From positions 38,822 through 102,821 of the forward strand of contig DASYAE010000262.1 in the NCBI GenBank assembly GCA_036501535.1: a DNA stretch of 64,000 nt, in the 5' to 3' direction. Source of the stretch: DASYAE01 sp036501535 (lineage in GTDB: Bacteria; Actinomycetota; Actinomycetes; Streptomycetales; Catenulisporaceae). Below, one piece after another: positions 60,552 through 64,000 of the stretch. The position numbers and the translations under genes were made by a program. The notes under the pieces were generated by a model. That model did not search any database. It was not told the DNA's origin and worked only from the letters and a program-made list of their open reading frames with translations. How positions within the stretch are numbered: position 1 is the first letter of the stretch; every line of letters starts with the position of its first letter.

Positions 60552-60740
60552 TCAGGCGAAGCGCACCTGAAGCACCAGGGCGGCAACAATCGCAGCCAGC
60601 ACGGCGACTGCCGTCCACAGGGCTCGGCGCAGCTGCGCCGCCTGCCGTCCGTACTGCTCAAGCGCAGCGCGACAGACCCGGCAGCGCCCTTCAGACACCG
60701 GTCCCGCACAGTAAGCGCAGACAAGGTCATCGCGTCGCAT
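60552..60740 (-). CDS. Small zinc-ribbon membrane protein
   Basis: A 62-residue protein with two CxxC knuckles (Cys8-x2-Cys11 and Cys20-x2-Cys23) in a compact ribbon, a basic linker (YGRQAAQLRRALW) and one C-terminal membrane helix (TAVAVLAAIVAALVLQV). The ATG at 60740 has a textbook GAGGAGG five bases upstream, a strong sign that it is real. It is convergent with prfB and divergent from ftsE. Similar micro-proteins occur at this place in streptomycetes, as far as I recall; none has a known role. It could be a membrane-tethered adaptor. Confidence 0.75.
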   Translation of the reverse strand: MRRDDLVCAYCAGPVSEGRCRVCRAALEQYGRQAAQLRRALWTAVAVLAAIVAALVLQVRFA

Positions 60741-60929
60741 CTCATCCTCCTCGCTGCCATATGTAACGCACCACGGGGCCAGTTCGTTCCCCTATACCCC
60801 CGGCGCGCCTCGTACACTCCTTGGAAGCTTGCGGTGTGCGCCACAGCGAACGGCCGCCAACCCGAGTCGCGCAACCGGTCCCGCGCCGGTCGCGCCTTGC
60901 CTAGACTGCCGCCGGATGGTGATGAGACC

Positions 60930-61619
60930 GTGATTCGCTTCGAAAACGTGAGCAAGACGTATCCCAGCCAGACGCGTCCGGCGCTGAGCAACCTGTCGCT
61001 CGACATCGAGCGGGGCGAGTTCGTGTTCGTGATCGGCTCCTCGGGTTCCGGGAAGTCCACCTTCATGCGGCTGATCCTGCGCGAGGAGCGGCCCAGCACC
61101 GGCCGGGTCATCGTCGCCGGCAAGGACCTGAGCCGGCTGTCCAACTGGAAGCTGCCGCACCACCGCCGGCTGATCGGCACCGTCTTCCAGGACTTCCGGC
61201 TGCTGCCGAACAAGACCGTCTACCAGAACGTGGCGTTCGCCCTCGAGGTGATCGGCCGGCACAAGAACCAGATCGTCAGCAACGTGCCCGAGGTGCTCGA
61301 CCTGGTCGGCCTGGCCGGCAAGGAGGACCGGATGCCCAACGAGCTGTCCGGCGGCGAGCAGCAGCGCGTCGCGGTGGCCCGGGCGTTCGTCAACCGGCCC
61401 ATGATCCTCATCGCCGACGAGCCGACCGGTAACCTCGACCCGGAGACCAGCGTCGGAATCATGAAGCTGCTGGACCGGATCAACCGGACCGGCACCACGG
61501 TGGTCATGGTCACCCACGACCAGGCGATCGTGAACCAGATGCGCAAGCGCGTGCTCGAGCTCGACTCGGGCGCACTCGTACGCGACCAGACCCGCGGCGT
61601 GTATGGATATGTGCGCTAG
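60930..61619 (+). CDS. ftsE: Cell-division ATP-binding protein FtsE
   Basis: A 229-residue ABC ATPase, the exact length of mycobacterial FtsE. With FtsX it transmits ATP-driven movement across the membrane to activate peptidoglycan hydrolases at the septum. Motifs: VIGSSGSGKSTFMRL (Lys42), VFQDFRLLPNKTVYQNV, LSGGEQQRVAVARAF, ILIADEPTGNLDPET and VTHD. GTG at 60930 starts IRFENVSKTYP as in relatives; the 32 codons upstream belong to the leader. TAGACT at 60902-60907 is a probable -10 element, placing the start of transcription about 15-20 bases before the GTG. ftsX follows 104 bases downstream. Confidence 0.96.
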   Translation: MIRFENVSKTYPSQTRPALSNLSLDIERGEFVFVIGSSGSGKSTFMRLILREERPSTGRVIVAGKDLSRLSNWKLPHHRRLIGTVFQDFRLLPNKTVYQNVAFALEVIGRHKNQIVSNVPEVLDLVGLAGKEDRMPNELSGGEQQRVAVARAFVNRPMILIADEPTGNLDPETSVGIMKLLDRINRTGTTVVMVTHDQAIVNQMRKRVLELDSGALVRDQTRGVYGYVR

Positions 61620-61723
61620 CGGCGTCGCGTCGCTCCGCCACCCACGCGGACCGGCGCGCAGTGCAGCGGATTGCACTGTGATCCATCAATCGCCTTTACG
61701 GAGATATCGGTAGGTACCCCATC

Positions 61724-62626
61724 ATGCGAGCCCAGTATGTATTGCAGGAGATCTTCCAAGGGTTGCGGCGCAATCTGACCATGGTCGTGGCGGTGGTCGT
61801 GTCGACCGCGGTCGCGCTGGTCATGCTGGGATCAGGCCTTCTGATGTGGCAGCAGACCCTTCACATGCAGGACTACTGGTACGGCAAGATCCAGGTCAGC
61901 GTCTTCATGTGCAACCAGGAGGACGTGGGGCAGTTCACGAACTGCGCCACCTCGGTCACCGCGGCGCAGAGCCAGAAGATCCTCAAGACGCTGGACGCGA
62001 CGCCGTACGTCCAGACGGTCACCTATGAGTCGCCGCAGCAGGCGTACGAGCGCTACGTCCAGTCCGGCCAGTCGCTGGCCAAGGACGTGACCGCCTCCGC
62101 GATGCAGGAGGACTACCGGGTCAAGTTGACCGACCCGAACCAGTTCGCGGTGGTGGAGGGCGCGGTCGCCGGCATGCCCGGGGTCCAGTCGGTGCAGGAC
62201 GAGCAACAGCTGCTCCAGCCGCTGTTCACGTTCATCCACATCGCCGAGTACACAGCGGTCGGCGTGGCGACGGTGATGCTGGTCCTCGCGTTCCTGCTGA
62301 TCTTCAACACGGTGCGGCTGTCCGCGTTCAGCCGACGGCGGGAGACCGGCATCATGCGGCTGGTCGGCGCCTCGAATTTCTACATCCAGATCCCGTTCCT
62401 GCTCGAGGGGGCGGTGGCCGGCCTGCTCGGCGGCGGCCTGGCCTCCTTGATCCTGATCGCGGTCAAGGGCTTCTTCATCGACCACGTGGTGGCGCCCGAC
62501 CTGACCTCGATCAACTTCATCGGCTGGGGGCCGTTCGTGTGGATCGTGCCGTGCCTGCTCGGCGTCGGCGTACTGATGTCGGTGCTCGCCTCGGCGTTCA
62601 CGCTGCGGAAGTACCTGCGCGTCTGA
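61724..62626 (+). CDS. ftsX: Cell-division protein FtsX
   Basis: A 300-residue four-helix membrane protein. After a cytoplasmic N-terminus (MRAQYVLQEIFQGLRRNLTM) comes helix 1, then the extracellular domain of about 120 residues that binds hydrolase partners such as RipC-type enzymes, then three helices ending in LLGVGVLMSVLASAFTLRKYL. The outer domain carries a Cys pair (Cys63 and Cys74 in FMCNQEDVGQFTNC) that could form a disulfide, as in the mycobacterial protein. GGTAGG lies about nine bases before the ATG. It functions with FtsE upstream. Confidence 0.96.
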   Translation: MRAQYVLQEIFQGLRRNLTMVVAVVVSTAVALVMLGSGLLMWQQTLHMQDYWYGKIQVSVFMCNQEDVGQFTNCATSVTAAQSQKILKTLDATPYVQTVTYESPQQAYERYVQSGQSLAKDVTASAMQEDYRVKLTDPNQFAVVEGAVAGMPGVQSVQDEQQLLQPLFTFIHIAEYTAVGVATVMLVLAFLLIFNTVRLSAFSRRRETGIMRLVGASNFYIQIPFLLEGAVAGLLGGGLASLILIAVKGFFIDHVVAPDLTSINFIGWGPFVWIVPCLLGVGVLMSVLASAFTLRKYLRV

Positions 62627-62648
62627 CGCGCCCTCAGTTCTCAGCTCC

Positions 62649-62676
62649 CAGTACCCGGTACCAGTACCCAGTACCC
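62649..62676 (+). repeat. CAGTACC repeats after ftsX
   Basis: CAGTACC occurs at 62649, 62662 and 62669, the last two directly adjacent, followed by CAGTCC. The array lies between the ftsX stop and its terminator. Confidence 0.6.
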
Positions 62677-62683
62677 AGTCCTC

Positions 62684-62724
62684 CCGCGGCGGCCCGGACC
62701 GAGCGATCGGCCGGGCCGCCGCGG
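62684..62724 (+). terminator. Perfect 14-bp hairpin after ftsX
   Basis: CCGCGGCGGCCCGG pairs without mismatch with CCGGGCCGCCGCGG over a 13-base loop, 58 bases past the ftsX stop and about 80 bases before smpB. It probably ends the ftsEX transcript, so smpB would need its own promoter or read-through. Confidence 0.75.
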
Positions 62725-62805
62725 CCGTGATGGCTGGCGCGCCCCGCCGGCCGACTGGAGCCGGTATCGGAAATCGCACTGGACGCGATGCGCGAGAATG
62801 GACGG

Positions 62806-63282
62806 ATGGTCAAGGAACGCGGCAGCAGGCCGATCGCCCAGAACAAAAAGGCGCGGCACGACTACTTCATCGAGGAGACCTTCGAGGCCGGCCTGGTGCT
62901 GACCGGCACCGAGGTCAAGTCGCTGCGGGAGGGCCGCGCCTCCCTGGTCGACGGCTTCGCCCAGGTGAAGGACGCGGAGCTGTGGCTCTACAACGTCCAC
63001 ATCCCCGAGTACAACCAGGGCACCTGGAACAACCACGCGCCGCGCCGGCTGCGCAAGCTGCTGCTGCACCGCCAGGAGATCCAGAAGCTGATCGGCAAGA
63101 CCAAGGAGTCCGGCCTGACGCTGATCCCGCTCTCGCTCTACTTCAAGGACGGCCGGGCCAAGGTCGAACTCGGCCTGGCCCGCGGCAGGCGGGACTACGA
63201 CAAGCGCCAGGTGCTGCTCGAGAAGACCATGAAGCGCGAGGCCGAACGCGAGATCTCGAAGCACCGCCGGCGCATGCGGTAG
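62806..63282 (+). CDS. smpB: SsrA-binding protein SmpB
   Basis: A 158-residue RNA-binding protein that delivers alanyl-tmRNA to stalled ribosomes for trans-translation. It is collinear with other SmpB proteins: IAQNKKARHDYFIEETFEAGL, GTEVKSLREGRASLVDGF, HIPEYNQGTWNNHAPRRLRKLLLHR, PLSLYFKDGRAKVELGLARG and the basic tail KHRRRMR that enters the mRNA channel. ATG at 62806 (MVKERGSRP) matches family N-termini; the ATG at 62788 would add six residues. Its RNA partner ssrA lies 221 bases downstream in the same direction. Confidence 0.96.
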   Translation: MVKERGSRPIAQNKKARHDYFIEETFEAGLVLTGTEVKSLREGRASLVDGFAQVKDAELWLYNVHIPEYNQGTWNNHAPRRLRKLLLHRQEIQKLIGKTKESGLTLIPLSLYFKDGRAKVELGLARGRRDYDKRQVLLEKTMKREAEREISKHRRRMR

Positions 63283-63290
63283 CCCGCGTC

Positions 63291-63320
63291 CGGCGGCATT
63301 CGGCGGCATTCGGCGGCATC
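63291..63320 (+). repeat. Three 10-bp tandem units after smpB
   Basis: CGGCGGCATT, CGGCGGCATT and CGGCGGCATC follow each other just past the smpB stop, with flanking partial copies. The 10-bp period is not a multiple of three, as expected outside coding sequence. Confidence 0.8.
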
Positions 63321-63503
63321 CGGCGTGCCGCCCGGCCGCAATCAATTGTTCAACCGCCGTCCGCGCTTGTTATCCTTGATCCGGCTGCTTGAGAACTGCA
63401 CACACTGCTGACTACTGCCGCACCGGCCGATCCCGCGGAACCAGAACCGGGACTCGAGGCGGTGCGTCCGTCCATGCACCGTGCGTGCGGTTCTCCGCCC
63501 CAC

Positions 63504-63892
63504 GGGGGTGAACGGTTTCGACATCGGACGTCGACGCAGGGGAAGCGGGCCGAGGAAGCTGTGATGATCTCGTTAACCACACGCAGCGAAAAAACAAATG
63601 CCAACACGAAGATGGCTCGGGCCAACTTCGCGCTCGTCGCCTGATCTAGACCTAGATTAGCGACGGGCCGAAGGGCCCTGTCGGCCCAGGAGCGCCCCCG
63701 ACCTGGAATCCGGCATCGCTAGGGGGCTCAACCCCACGAACAGGCCGCGGGTGAGTGGGGGAAATTAACGCGGCTGGGCTTGTCGGAGACCCGTCCCGGG
63801 GATCGCCGGAGCCGAGAAAAGCGCACGGGACTACGCCCGTAGAAGCCCTGCCTGGTCGCCGATGGACCCGGGTTCGATTCCCGGCACCTCCA
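63504..63892 (+). ncRNA. ssrA: tmRNA (transfer-messenger RNA)
   Basis: The one-piece tmRNA. The 5' end GGGGGTGAACGGTTTCGAC pairs with the 3' end CACCTCC to form the acceptor stem, with discriminator A at 63892. CCA is not encoded. The T-arm is CCGGG-TTCGATT-CCCGG just before the 3' end. The tag frame has resume codon GCC at 63600-63602 and reads ANTKMARANFALVA with stop TGA at 63642-63644. ANTK is the streptomycete-like start; the end is LVA, not the usual LAA. The tag is recognised by ClpXP-type proteases. smpB immediately upstream supports the call. A promoter is not clear; TATCCT at 63371-63376 is a weak candidate. Confidence 0.95.
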
Positions 63893-63904
63893 CTCGCCTT
63901 GGCT

Positions 63905-63938
63905 GCCCCCTGCGCACGCTTCGCTCTGCGCCGGGGGC
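63905..63938 (+). terminator. Terminator after ssrA
   Basis: GCCCCC with GGGGGC and, after one mismatch, GCGCA with TGCGC form an 11-bp imperfect stem over a 10-base loop, beginning 12 bases past the tmRNA 3' end. This is the probable ssrA terminator. Confidence 0.7.
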
Positions 63939-63953
63939 GGCTCGTTGTGCACA

Positions 63954-64000
63954 GCGGGGGCCCGGCCCCCGCACCCCCACGCCAAAGGGGCTTCGCCCCT
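63954..64000 (-). repeat. Dispersed two-hairpin element, copy 2 (inverted)
   Basis: Read on the minus strand, AGGGGCGAAGCCCCT is followed by TTGGCGTGGGGG and the hairpin GCGGGGG-CCGGG-CCCCCGC, matching copy 1 at 60413-60457 with few changes. The element runs to the window edge and may extend beyond it. Confidence 0.8.

Noticed and set aside
60834..60929. Upstream extension of FtsE by 32 residues
   Set aside because: FtsE proteins start at the IRFENVSKTY strand, the length from 60930 equals that of the family, and the probable -10 element lies inside the extension.

Overview
The window is chromosomal DNA from a very GC-rich actinomycete. Gene content and order point to the Streptomyces/Catenulispora side of the Actinomycetia: a tricorn protease, a 180-kDa-class NAD-glutamate dehydrogenase, many GTG and TTG starts, an Rv3235-family gene beside secA, two eukaryotic-type Ser/Thr kinases beside prfB-ftsE-ftsX-smpB-ssrA, and a tmRNA tag beginning ANTK. 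It is mostly core chromosome. I see no phage, no insertion sequence, no CRISPR array and no tRNA gene. Comparisons with other genomes are from memory.

Layout. 1-4.2 kb: nitrite/siroheme block: a GNAT-like protein and nirD on the minus strand, divergent from nnaR (HemD-like domain plus winged helix) and a CbiX-type chelatase, with a GlnR-like box ahead of nnaR. 4.2-15.2 kb: tricorn protease, purU, a secreted propeller/cell-wall-binding protein split by a frameshift, a cluster of DnaA boxes in a convergent gap, ppc, and a SUKH (SMI1/KNR4) protein with a WHH-nuclease-like N-terminal part. 15.7-26.1 kb: mfd, mazG, tatA, a cytochrome P450, eno, ftsB, DUF501 and ppx; this is the mycobacterial mfd-mazG-eno-ftsB-DUF501-ppx order with tatA and P450 added. 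26.3-34.7 kb: secA, Rv3235-family protein, MprF-like DUF2156 protein, HAD phosphatase, patatin, DUF6912. 34.7-36.7 kb: a quinone-oxidoreductase-like enzyme divergent from a TetR regulator, with three evenly spaced operators over a clear promoter. 36.9-42.7 kb: panD and the large glutamate dehydrogenase. 42.9-50.9 kb: a four-gene ABC operon of two giant FtsX/MacB-type permeases and two ATPases, one with an AbrB-like tail. 51-59 kb: a forkhead-associated (FHA) protein with a degenerate FtsK/EccC core, divergent from two transmembrane Ser/Thr kinases. 59.1-63.9 kb: prfB, a tiny zinc-ribbon membrane protein, ftsE, ftsX, smpB and ssrA.

How the genes fit together. NnaR, NirD and CbiX link nitrite reduction to siroheme supply. 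PEP carboxylase, enolase, glutamate dehydrogenase and PurU are central carbon, nitrogen and one-carbon enzymes. SecA and TatA are export parts; FtsB, FtsE and FtsX act in division and cell-wall control; PrfB, SmpB and tmRNA serve termination and ribosome rescue. The FHA protein beside two kinases suggests a phosphothreonine signalling module.

A recurrent oddity is the number of short in-frame tandem repeats with 15-bp or 18-bp units in linkers and N-termini of otherwise conserved housekeeping genes (cbiX, ppc, ftsB, ppx, the Rv3235-family gene, the HAD gene, gdh). The ppc array contains the ribosome-binding site and start codon of the gene. A two-hairpin dispersed element also occurs twice, in opposite orientations, near the right end.
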